Positions 17,159 through 23,677 of a stretch of DNA of 64,000 bases are shown piece after piece. The notes below the pieces were generated by a model. That model did no database searches, was not told the origin of the DNA, and saw only the letters and a list, made by a program, of their open reading frames with translations. A program made the translations under genes and the position numbers. Source of the DNA: Paractinoplanes atraurantiacus (lineage in GTDB: Bacteria; Actinomycetota; Actinomycetes; Mycobacteriales; Micromonosporaceae); assembly GCF_900215205.1 (NCBI RefSeq), contig NZ_OBDY01000018.1, forward strand, positions 62,001 through 126,000. The letters run 5' to 3'. Each line of letters opens with the position of its first letter. Positions within the stretch are counted from its first letter, which is position 1.

Positions 17159-18238
17159 ATGATCACCGCGACGGCGCCCACCGCGCTCGGACGGAGCCAA
17201 CACGTTCGCCTGTCTCCACACCAAGGGCAGGCCACGGCGGGCGAACGCCCTCCGGACATCAGGATCGCGGGCCGCCGGTTCTCCCCCAGCGTGGTCTTCG
17301 ACACCTACTGGAGATTCGCGGCAGCCCGGCAGGAAATCTACGAGGCTCGAGTCGCTGGTACGCCCGGACCATGGACCAAAGACCCGATCTTGAGTCGGCA
17401 CCGTTTCACGAACTGTTATCGGGCCGCCGACCGGGTCAGCCAGTACCTCATCACACACGTCTCATATTCCGGATCACAGGACGTCGAGGAGGTGTTCTTC
17501 CGGACGCTGCTGTTCAAGATCTTCAACAAGATCTCGACATGGGAGCTGCTGACTACTGCGTTCGGTGAACCATCCTGGAAGAGCTACACCTTCGATCGGT
17601 ACAACGCGGTGCTCAGCGAGGCGTTCGCCGGCAAGCAACGCCTGTACTCAGCCGCCTACGTGGTGCCTCCCCCATCTTTGGGCGAGGCCCGTAAGCATGG
17701 CAACCACCTGCGTCTGCTCGAGATGCTAATGCGCACCAGCGCACCTCACCGGGTACGAGGCGCCGGGTCGTTAGGATCCGCCTTCAGCGTCCTACGCGGA
17801 TATCCGGCCATCGGTGACTTCCTTGCCTATCAATATCTGATCGATCTGAACTACTCCGCCGCTTACAACTACAGCGAGATGGATTTCGTTGTGCCCGGGC
17901 CCGGGGCGCGTGACGGCATCCGGAAATGCTTTGGGACCGCAGCGGTCGGCATGGAAGCCGACATCATCCGCTACATGGCCGACCACCAAGAGGAACACTT
18001 CCAGCGACTGGGACTTAGCTTCCGCGGGCTGCGGGGCCGGCCGCTGCAGCTGATCGACTGCCAAAACTTGTTCTGCGAGGTAGACAAGTACGCGCGCGTC
18101 GCGCACCCCGAGATTTCGGGTTTGAGCGGCCGGACCCGTATCAAACAACGGTTCCAGGCCGTTGCCGAGAAGACGCCCACCTGGTTCCCGCCGAAATGGG
18201 GCATCAACGCTGCCGCCTCCGGCCCGAACGCGCGCTGA
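17159..18238 (+). CDS. HMUDK_hel / alpha-glutamyl-putrescinyl-thymine-pyrophosphorylase-like protein (359 aa)
   Basis: Starting at ATG 17159 (aaagg about 8 bases upstream), the protein shows YWRFAAARQEIYEARVAG, WTKDPILSRHRFTNCYRAADRVSQYL (split here as WTKDPIL then RFTNCYRAADRVSQYL, residues 82-97), EEVFFRTLLFKIFNK, GDFLAYQYLIDLNYS and VPGPGARDGIRKCF. By recall these are the hallmarks of the family called 5-hmdU DNA kinase helical domain or AGPT-pyrophosphorylase clade 2/3. That family is linked to hypermodified thymines in phages such as SP10 and PhiW-14. The VPGPGARDGI segment resembles the helix-hairpin-helix of DNA glycosylases. A DNA-base or nucleotide modification role is inferred; an 18-bp-rich neighbourhood of kinase, TS-like and MazG genes supports it. 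Confidence 0.75.
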   Translation: MITATAPTALGRSQHVRLSPHQGQATAGERPPDIRIAGRRFSPSVVFDTYWRFAAARQEIYEARVAGTPGPWTKDPILSRHRFTNCYRAADRVSQYLITHVSYSGSQDVEEVFFRTLLFKIFNKISTWELLTTAFGEPSWKSYTFDRYNAVLSEAFAGKQRLYSAAYVVPPPSLGEARKHGNHLRLLEMLMRTSAPHRVRGAGSLGSAFSVLRGYPAIGDFLAYQYLIDLNYSAAYNYSEMDFVVPGPGARDGIRKCFGTAAVGMEADIIRYMADHQEEHFQRLGLSFRGLRGRPLQLIDCQNLFCEVDKYARVAHPEISGLSGRTRIKQRFQAVAEKTPTWFPPKWGINAAASGPNAR

Positions 18239-18265
18239 CGGTTGATCTTCTGCCCTCTGACCTCG

Positions 18266-19069
18266 TCAGGCCGCCAGCATCGGAGCGGTCTGGCTCAGCA
18301 GTGGCACCAACAGCTTGATCGCACTGCCATCTAGCTGGGCGTACCCGGCCGTGACGGTTAACGTGCCCGGCTCAAGATCGCTCTGGTGTGCAACGTAGGC
18401 CAGCAGCGCACCGAGGCCAAGGTAGTTGCCGTACGCCTTCTCTACCATGTAGTGGCTGCGATACAGCGCGGCAAGATGCAACTGCCGGGTGCGATTGTCG
18501 AGCTGGAAAGAGCAGTGACTCAGGCACGGGAATCTCATGATGCCGTTGTCTTTTCCCGGTACGCGGATGGGCGTGGACGTGGTCCAAGGCTCTCCGTCAT
18601 CGTCTGTCCACGGATCGACGAAGTTGGCTTCGTAACATGCTGATTTGGGATTGGCTTTCTCCGTCTGCAGACGGAGCTGGCGGATGACCTTGCCGATCTG
18701 GTCCACCCCGTGGGCCGCGCCGGGGTAGTCGATCAGCCGGTGAAAGTAGGTGCCCAAGTCATTGTTCTTATGCATGCGCTTCAGCGCTGGGTAGAGGTTC
18801 TTGTACCGGTTGACCAGGTCGCCGTGTGACGCCGAGTTGGCCGCAAGCGCTGCGGGAAAGATAGTGTTGGCTACGGTGCGAACCGGCTGTAGGCCTTTAG
18901 CGGCGAGGATTCGATCGAGTTCTGCGCGTACCGCCGGGTCGTCGTGCTGCGGGTCGAGGATGCGGACGACAGTGTGGAAAGCCCGGTGGTTACGGATGTC
19001 GAGCAGTGAACGGCAGGCGCGGACCCATGCGGTGGAGACGTCCGGCGCTTGGACGGTGAAGGTTTGCAT
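18266..19069 (-). CDS. Thymidylate-synthase-family protein with substituted active site (267 aa)
   Basis: The C-terminal half follows thymidylate synthase closely in spacing: LSHCSFQL, then 20 residues on YRSHYMVEKAYGNYLGLGAL, then LEPGTLTVTAGYAQLD. Set against E. coli ThyA, His147, Gln151, Arg166-Ser167 and Asn177 are kept (H185, Q189, R204-S205, N215). The catalytic Cys146 falls on Ser184, Asp169 on Tyr207, His207 on Gln245 and Tyr209 on Asp247. Normal dUMP methylation is therefore unlikely. Cys182 or Cys186 nearby could serve as nucleophile in a shifted geometry. It may be a hydroxymethylase or base-modifying relative, or a binding protein. Last gene of the leftward ACP-XRE-ImmA operon, 9 bases after ImmA. 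Confidence 0.75.
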   Translation of the reverse strand: MQTFTVQAPDVSTAWVRACRSLLDIRNHRAFHTVVRILDPQHDDPAVRAELDRILAAKGLQPVRTVANTIFPAALAANSASHGDLVNRYKNLYPALKRMHKNNDLGTYFHRLIDYPGAAHGVDQIGKVIRQLRLQTEKANPKSACYEANFVDPWTDDDGEPWTTSTPIRVPGKDNGIMRFPCLSHCSFQLDNRTRQLHLAALYRSHYMVEKAYGNYLGLGALLAYVAHQSDLEPGTLTVTAGYAQLDGSAIKLLVPLLSQTAPMLAA

Positions 19070-19078
19070 GCCAGCTCC

Positions 19079-20044
19079 TTAGTCGCGGTCGGCCGATGTA
19101 GGTGTCTCGACATCGGCGCCGGTCCCCCAGGCGACGTCAGCGCCGCGGCGGCGGACAGGGGCCATCACGCTGACGGGGTACGAGTCCGCGTCAGCCAGGA
19201 CAATGACGATTTCGCACGAGCGGCGGAACTGTTCGGTGACCTCCAACGCAGCACATGCGGTGTCGTCCGGGTCGGTCGGCCCGGCCGAGGTGCTGTCACT
19301 GGGCCACTCAACAGATTCCACCGCAACCAGGCCCTCTGGGACATCGGCTGCGCGGGCGCCTGGCGGCAAAAGCAGCAGGTCGCCGACAGCGACGTGCAGA
19401 AGCCCGTTGCGAGCCGAGGGCCGGAGAAGGAACAAATGCGACTTCGGCCGTTGCAAGGTGGCGCGGTGTATGCGTGCCCTCAAACGCTGCGGAGCGACCT
19501 GCGGCCACGACGTAGCCACCCTCGCGCTGATCTTCTTCAAGCGGCGCAGGTGACGGACCGTTCCGGCGTAGGACGTTCCGAGCCAGCGTGCCAACTCGTA
19601 GGCCTGCTCAGGCTGTCGCACCTGGTCAGTCCCGATACGCTGCAGGGCGGCATCTACCGCCGGCAGAGGCATGAGAAACCAAGCTGCGAAGCTTTCGGCC
19701 TGTTTCTCGACCGCCGTCCATTGCCGCTGAGGTTGCAGTCCGGCGATGTCGAGCTCGGTGTCCGCCCGACTGCCATGCCCGAAGACGTGGTGACCGAGTT
19801 CATGAGCCGCGGTATGACGCAGATTGACCTCGTCGAGAGACGCGTTGAGCAGGACTGCCGGCCCGTCGTCGTCAGGGCCGACGTAGAACCCGAACAGTTT
19901 CGACAGGTTCTGCGCCATGCATTCAATCCCAGCGGCACGTAGCGCAGCAAACACATCGACGTAGCCGCTTCGGTCAATACCCAGGTCACGATGCACCTGA
20001 GGAGCACGCAGCATCGCGGTGGCGTTGGCGGTCTGCCAGTTCAT
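19079..20044 (-). CDS. ImmA/IrrE-type zinc metalloprotease (321 aa)
   Basis: The HExxH motif is intact (H81-ELG-H85 in RHTAAHELGHHVFGH), within the usual ImmA/IrrE fold; a third ligand is probably in the EKQAESFAAWFLMP helix. Such proteases cleave or unlock XRE-type repressors, as ImmA does ImmR in ICEBs1. An XRE regulator lies 6 bases upstream in the same operon, so it is the likely partner. The C-terminal ~170 residues (RLKKISARVATSWPQ onwards) are longer than the minimal family and may sense a signal. Confidence 0.88.
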   Translation of the reverse strand: MNWQTANATAMLRAPQVHRDLGIDRSGYVDVFAALRAAGIECMAQNLSKLFGFYVGPDDDGPAVLLNASLDEVNLRHTAAHELGHHVFGHGSRADTELDIAGLQPQRQWTAVEKQAESFAAWFLMPLPAVDAALQRIGTDQVRQPEQAYELARWLGTSYAGTVRHLRRLKKISARVATSWPQVAPQRLRARIHRATLQRPKSHLFLLRPSARNGLLHVAVGDLLLLPPGARAADVPEGLVAVESVEWPSDSTSAGPTDPDDTACAALEVTEQFRRSCEIVIVLADADSYPVSVMAPVRRRGADVAWGTGADVETPTSADRD

Positions 20045-20050
20045 GACAGC

Positions 20051-20443
20051 CTACGACTCGGCGGTGTCATCGGTGGCGTTCCTCTCTGCGATGCGCTTGA
20101 ACCGCAGGTACTTGGCATACTCCATGACTTCAGCTACGTCGCCGTCCGTCAAGCCAGCGAGCGCTCGGGGAAGACCCGCGAGGGCATGCTCGCCCACGTC
20201 GGCGTCGGCTTTCTCGTCCAGAAAATAGGTGGTAGGTAGGCTATATAGCCGGGCGATCTTCTTGAGTTCCAGGCTGTCCACGCGTCGCAACCCACGCTCG
20301 ATGTCGCTTACCGCGCTCCGCGGGATTCCGGTATTTTGGGACACGTACTGCTGCGACATGTGCAGATACTCACGGGTCGCCTTCAGTCGCTCTCCAAGAC
20401 GAAGCAGTTCGGTATCTGTTGTCCGAGTTTCTGGCTGTTCCAT
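20051..20443 (-). CDS. XRE-family HTH regulator (130 aa)
   Basis: A typical Cro/cI HTH spans about residues 13-68 (RLKATREYLHMSQQYVSQNTG, with IPRSAVSDIERGLRRVDS as recognition region). The C-terminal helical tail (ALAGLTDGDVAEVMEYAKYL) probably mediates dimer or ImmA contact. It lies between the ACP gene (2 bases upstream) and ImmA (6 bases downstream). The nested dyad at 20767-20813 is its probable operator. Confidence 0.88.
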   Translation of the reverse strand: MEQPETRTTDTELLRLGERLKATREYLHMSQQYVSQNTGIPRSAVSDIERGLRRVDSLELKKIARLYSLPTTYFLDEKADADVGEHALAGLPRALAGLTDGDVAEVMEYAKYLRFKRIAERNATDDTAES

Positions 20444-20445
20444 GG

Positions 20446-20730
20446 CTATGAACTTTCTGTGATGATGCGATGGACGGTCTCTGCGAAGGTGAGCACCGAA
20501 CGCGCGGATCGCGCGGCTTCCGCATCCGCAGCGACGTTGATCTGATACTTGGCTTCGATGTCGGTGAGAATCTCTGCAATGAAGATCGAATCAATGGGTA
20601 GCTCCCGCCCTTCGGCGGAGAGCCGTGCCTCCAGTTCGTCGGCAGGTTCTTCCAGTCGCACGGCAAGCGCGTTGATGATCGCGGACATCACGTCGCCTAC
20701 CGTGGGGTTGATGTCGCTCGTTGCCCTCAC
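20446..20730 (-). CDS. Acyl-carrier-protein-like protein (94 aa)
   Basis: The size, four-helix pattern and the LPIDSIFIAEIL stretch match a carrier protein, with Ser48 in the D-S-I position that receives 4'-phosphopantetheine. No ketosynthase, acyltransferase, adenylation domain or phosphopantetheinyl transferase is nearby. First gene of the ACP-XRE-ImmA-TS operon. It might carry an acyl or aminoacyl group for attachment to a modified base, or act as a metabolic sensor; both are inference. Confidence 0.75.
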   Translation of the reverse strand: MRATSDINPTVGDVMSAIINALAVRLEEPADELEARLSAEGRELPIDSIFIAEILTDIEAKYQINVAADAEAARSARSVLTFAETVHRIITESS

Positions 20731-20766
20731 CTCATCGAACTGTCGTCAAATCTGACCCCGTGTGTC

Positions 20767-20813
20767 ATCATACGACAACGGCCGTCTGAAAACCAGACGG
20801 AACGTCGGATGAT
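20767..20813. promoter_or_regulatory. Nested dyad operator between the ACP operon and the MazG gene
   Basis: Inner perfect arms ccgtctg (20782-20788) and cagacgg (20794-20800) with a 5-base spacer; outer arms atcatacgac (20767-20776) and gtcggatgat (20804-20813) match at 9 of 10 positions. The 47-bp symmetrical site sits between the divergent starts (20730 and 20828), so a dimer or tetramer bound here would control both transcripts. The XRE regulator is the likely ligand. Confidence 0.7.
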
Positions 20814-20827
20814 CAGACAGGGGTGTC

Positions 20828-21706
20828 ATGGACTTCGGTCGCTATCAGAAGGCGGCGGTCAAGACTCTGCAGGGCACGCAAACAGAACAGGACTCCGTCG
20901 TCGTCCCGCTGCTTGGCCTACTCGGCGAGGCCGGCTCAGTGGCCACCGCCTACAAGAAGCACCTGCGCGACGGAGCCAGCCGCCCTCTCGGGAAGCAAGA
21001 GATCCGCGAGGAACTCGGCGACGTCCTCTGGTACGCCGCAAACCTGGCGAACAGCTACGGCCTTGACCTCGACGATGTCGCAGCGGCGAGCCTCGAGAAA
21101 GCTAAGCAACGCTGGCGGCCCTCCGACCCGCACGAGCCTTTGCTGGATGAGCATTTTCCGGTCACCGAACAACTTCCGCGGCGCACGACGTTCACCTTCA
21201 CTCCCACCGTACGGCCTACGGATGGACGAACCGTAGTCAAGATCAGCCGCGACGGTGCGCCGATCGGTGACCCCTTGACCGACGCTTCCACCATTGACGA
21301 CGACTACCGCTACCACGACGCTTTCCACCTCGCATACCTTGCCGTGCTGGGGTGGTCGCCGGTCATGCGCGCACTGCTGAAGCTCAAGCGAAAGAGCGAC
21401 CCCGCGACTGACGAGGCCGAAGACGGTGGCCGCGCCATTGCCATCGAAGAAGGCGTGTCAGCTCTAGTGTTCGCATACGCGTCCCGCCACGGCTTCTTCG
21501 ACCACCTACAGCATGTCGACAACGAGCTGCTTCAGACCGTCATGACCATGACGGCACACCTCGAAGTCAGCAACTGCCGACCCGCCGACTGGGAACAGGC
21601 AATCCTGACTGGCTACCGGTGCTGGCGAACACTCACCGCCCAGAACGGAGGCATAGTGGAGATCAATATGGAGGAGCGCACGATGCAGGTCCTCCCTGCC
21701 GAGTGA
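20828..21706 (+). CDS. MazG-type nucleoside triphosphate pyrophosphohydrolase with extra C-terminal domain (292 aa)
   Basis: The N-terminal MazG fold shows LLGEAGSVATAYKKHL (E34) and IREELGDVLWYAANLA (E61, E62, D65), which supply the metal-binding acidic residues. MazG enzymes hydrolyse NTP or dNTP to NMP and pyrophosphate. The C-terminal ~190 residues are unusual: HDAFHLAYLAVLGWSP and GGRAIAIEEGVSALVFAYA suggest a second helical domain with conserved His/Asp/Glu. In phages with modified thymine, dTTP-removing enzymes accompany the modification genes, so a pool-shaping role is plausible. It is divergent from the ACP operon. Confidence 0.82.
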   Translation: MDFGRYQKAAVKTLQGTQTEQDSVVVPLLGLLGEAGSVATAYKKHLRDGASRPLGKQEIREELGDVLWYAANLANSYGLDLDDVAAASLEKAKQRWRPSDPHEPLLDEHFPVTEQLPRRTTFTFTPTVRPTDGRTVVKISRDGAPIGDPLTDASTIDDDYRYHDAFHLAYLAVLGWSPVMRALLKLKRKSDPATDEAEDGGRAIAIEEGVSALVFAYASRHGFFDHLQHVDNELLQTVMTMTAHLEVSNCRPADWEQAILTGYRCWRTLTAQNGGIVEINMEERTMQVLPAE

Positions 21707-21802
21707 AACAGCAGTAGGAGCAACGCCCTTGGCCCCGCCCGACATGAAGGCCCTATGCCTTCCCAGCATGGAGCGCAGAGCACGGACTCGCCTGAAAACA
21801 GC

Positions 21803-21843
21803 GCGGGCGTTACTGATCCCTTCGCGGGGTCAGTAACGCCCGC
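21803..21843. terminator. Long hairpin next to attR
   Basis: Two 18-base arms (21803-21820 and 21826-21843) pair along their length with a single G-T wobble and a 5-base loop. It ends 3 bases before the attR core. It probably ends the MazG transcript and insulates the element from the host gene; a role in recombinase binding cannot be excluded. Confidence 0.75.
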
Positions 21844-21846
21844 ACA

Positions 21847-21851
21847 TTCGT
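21847..21851 (+). repeat. attR core TTCGT
   Basis: Right junction core. Downstream cttccaggacgag is the chromosomal gene, in frame with the left half. The reconstructed attP joins cccgcaca-TTCGT-gaataaattc. Confidence 0.85.
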
Positions 21852-22368
21852 CTTCCAGGACGAGTACGGCATGAGCGAGCAGCAGTTCGCGTACGTGTTC
21901 GCCGGCGGCGCGGTCGGCCTGATCGGCGCCACCCAGCTCAACGTGCGGCTGCTGCGCCGGTGGCAGCCGTCCCAGATCCTGGGCTTCGCCCTGGTCGTCG
22001 GCGTGCTCGGCGGTGTGGCCCTGCTGGCCGTGGCCGAGACCGGCTTCGGCGGGCTGTGGGGGCTGCTGATCCCGCTGTGGATCGTGCTGGCGGCGGTGGG
22101 GCTGGCCATGCCGAACGCGCCGGCGCTGGCCCTGTCCCGGCACGGCGAGGCCGCGGGCACGGCGGCGGCCCTGCTCGGCGCGGTCCAGTTCGGGGTGGGC
22201 GCGCTGGCCGCGCCGCTGGTCGGCGTGCTGGGCAACGGGTCGACCGGGATGGCGATCATCGTCTTCGGCGGGATGGCGGCCGCGAACGTGGTGCTGTGGC
22301 TGGTCGTACGGCCGATGTCGTTGCCGGTCGAGGAGCCATCGGCCGATGTTCTGGTCGCCGTTCACTAG
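21852..22368 (+). pseudogene. Bcr/CflA-type MFS efflux gene, C-terminal half
   Basis: This part encodes the last four to five transmembrane segments (FAYVFAGGAVGLIGATQLN, MPNAPALALSRHGEAAG and onwards) and the original stop. It is continuous in frame with 5097-5839 when the element is removed. An internal ATG at 21871 could allow a fragment to be made, but without the N-terminal half it should not work. Confidence 0.92.
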
Positions 22369-22384
22369 ACAGCCCTGGTACGCC

Positions 22385-22422
22385 GACAACCCGCGCCGTG
22401 GTCATCCACAGCGCGGGTTGTC
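22385..22422. terminator. Hairpin between convergent genes
   Basis: Perfect 12-bp arms (gacaacccgcgc, 22385-22396; complement 22411-22422) with a 14-base loop, between the end of the MFS gene (+) and the epimerase gene (-). Confidence 0.75.
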
Positions 22423-22434
22423 GTCCACAGGCCG

Positions 22435-23511
22435 TCAGGCGGTGGGCTTCCAGACGTCCTGGTTGGCCTCGTACATCTCGCGCAGGATGGCCGGGACGTC
22501 GTAGGTGAGCTTCCAGTCGGGGTAGTGCTGTTCGAAGCGGGCCGTGCTGCTGATCCACCACTGGTGGTCGCCGGTGCGGGCCTGGTCGACGTAGTCGGTC
22601 TTCGCCTCGAGGCCGGTGATCTCGGAGGCGATCTGGAAGGCCTCGATGTGGCTGCAGTTGGAGTAGCGGCCGCCGCCCATGTTGTAGACCTCGGCCACCC
22701 GCGGCGCCTTGTGGAACGCCTCGAACGCGGTGACCAGGTCGTGGGAGTGGATGGCGTCGCGGACCATCTTCCCCTTGTAGCCGTAGATGTGGTACGTCCG
22801 CTGTTCCATGACGCAGCGCATCACGTACGCCAGGAAGCCGTGCAGTTCGGCCGCCGAGTGGCCGGGGCCGGTCAGTGTGCCGCCGCGGAAGATGGCCGTC
22901 GGCATGTCGAAGTAGCGGCCGTACTCCTGGACCATGACGTCGGCCGCGACCTTCGAGGCGCCGAAGACCGAGTGCAGGGTCTGGTCGATCGACATCTCCT
23001 CGGTGATGCCGTCGTAGAACTCGTGACCGACCGGGAGCTCGTACCGCGAGGCCTCCTCGACCAGCGGCAGGCGGTTGGGCGTGTCGCCGTACACCTTGTT
23101 GGTCGACGTGAAGATGAACGAGGCGTTCGGAGCGTGCTGGCGCACCGCCTCCAGCATGTTCAGGGTGCCGCCGGCGTTGACGTCGAAGTCGGTGAACGGC
23201 TCCTTGGCCGCCCAGTCGTGGCTGGGCTGGGCCGCCGCGTGGATCACCAGGCCGATGCTCTTGCCGTAGCGGGCCAGCAGGGCGGCGATGCCGTCGCGGT
23301 CCCGGATGTCGATGTTGTGGTGCGTGTAGCGCTCGCCGACCTCTTTGACCAGGCGGTCGAGGTTCCACCGGGTGGAGCCGTCGGTGCCGAAGAAGTACTG
23401 CCGCATGTCGTTGTCGATGCCGACCACGTCCATGCCGAGACCGGCGAAGTGCCGGACGGACTCGGAGCCGATCAGGCCGGCGGAGCCGGTCACCACGACG
23501 ACATTGCTCAT
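22435..23511 (-). CDS. NAD-dependent epimerase/dehydratase, CDP-tyvelose 2-epimerase-like (358 aa)
   Basis: This is an extended SDR sugar-nucleotide enzyme: NAD-binding VVVVTGSAGLIGSESVRHF at the N-terminus and a Tyr-rich middle. FIFTSTNKVYGDTPN and the unusual long insertion (YFFGTDGSTRWNL) resemble CDP-paratose/tyvelose 2-epimerases rather than UDP-galactose epimerase. The start ATG 23511 has GGGAGG a few bases upstream; longer upstream frame lacks protein character. No other CDP-sugar genes are near, so the true substrate is unknown. It is divergent from the operon at 23678. Confidence 0.85.
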   Translation of the reverse strand: MSNVVVVTGSAGLIGSESVRHFAGLGMDVVGIDNDMRQYFFGTDGSTRWNLDRLVKEVGERYTHHNIDIRDRDGIAALLARYGKSIGLVIHAAAQPSHDWAAKEPFTDFDVNAGGTLNMLEAVRQHAPNASFIFTSTNKVYGDTPNRLPLVEEASRYELPVGHEFYDGITEEMSIDQTLHSVFGASKVAADVMVQEYGRYFDMPTAIFRGGTLTGPGHSAAELHGFLAYVMRCVMEQRTYHIYGYKGKMVRDAIHSHDLVTAFEAFHKAPRVAEVYNMGGGRYSNCSHIEAFQIASEITGLEAKTDYVDQARTGDHQWWISSTARFEQHYPDWKLTYDVPAILREMYEANQDVWKPTA

Positions 23512-23677
23512 CAAAACCTCCCGGTGAGAGAACGGGGCCGAGATTACAGGGTGTGCGCACGAGCCTGAGGTCGCGGGACGCGGATGTTCGGCGCGAGCTG
23601 GAAATGGGCACGGAACAGGATCGGCACATGTGATGGCGAGGCTCGGGGTCAAGTCGGGCTAGGAACAAGGCGGTCTC

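Larger units (their letters stand above)
5835..21851. mobile_element. 16.0-kb serine-recombinase integrative element inserted in a Bcr/CflA MFS gene
   Basis: The boundaries are set by the split MFS gene: the shared core TTCGT occurs at 5835-5839 and 21847-21851, and removing one copy plus the intervening DNA restores the frame exactly. The only recombinase inside is a large serine recombinase at 12166-13656, and a core of a few bases is normal for that class. No conjugation, replication or virion genes are visible, so it may be a mobilisable or passively transferred genomic island. Contents run from a ParB-like/GIY-YIG pair (left) through an Mrr-STAND gene to a nucleotide-modification cassette (right). 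Base composition is uneven: 13.7-15.9 kb is clearly more AT-rich than the flanks. Confidence 0.92.

Noticed and set aside
18266..19069. Functional thymidylate synthase (thyA)
   Set aside because: Catalytic Cys and three other key residues are replaced although the spacing is exact.
5835..21851. Prophage or conjugative element
   Set aside because: No capsid, terminase, tail, relaxase or transfer genes are visible among the element's genes.
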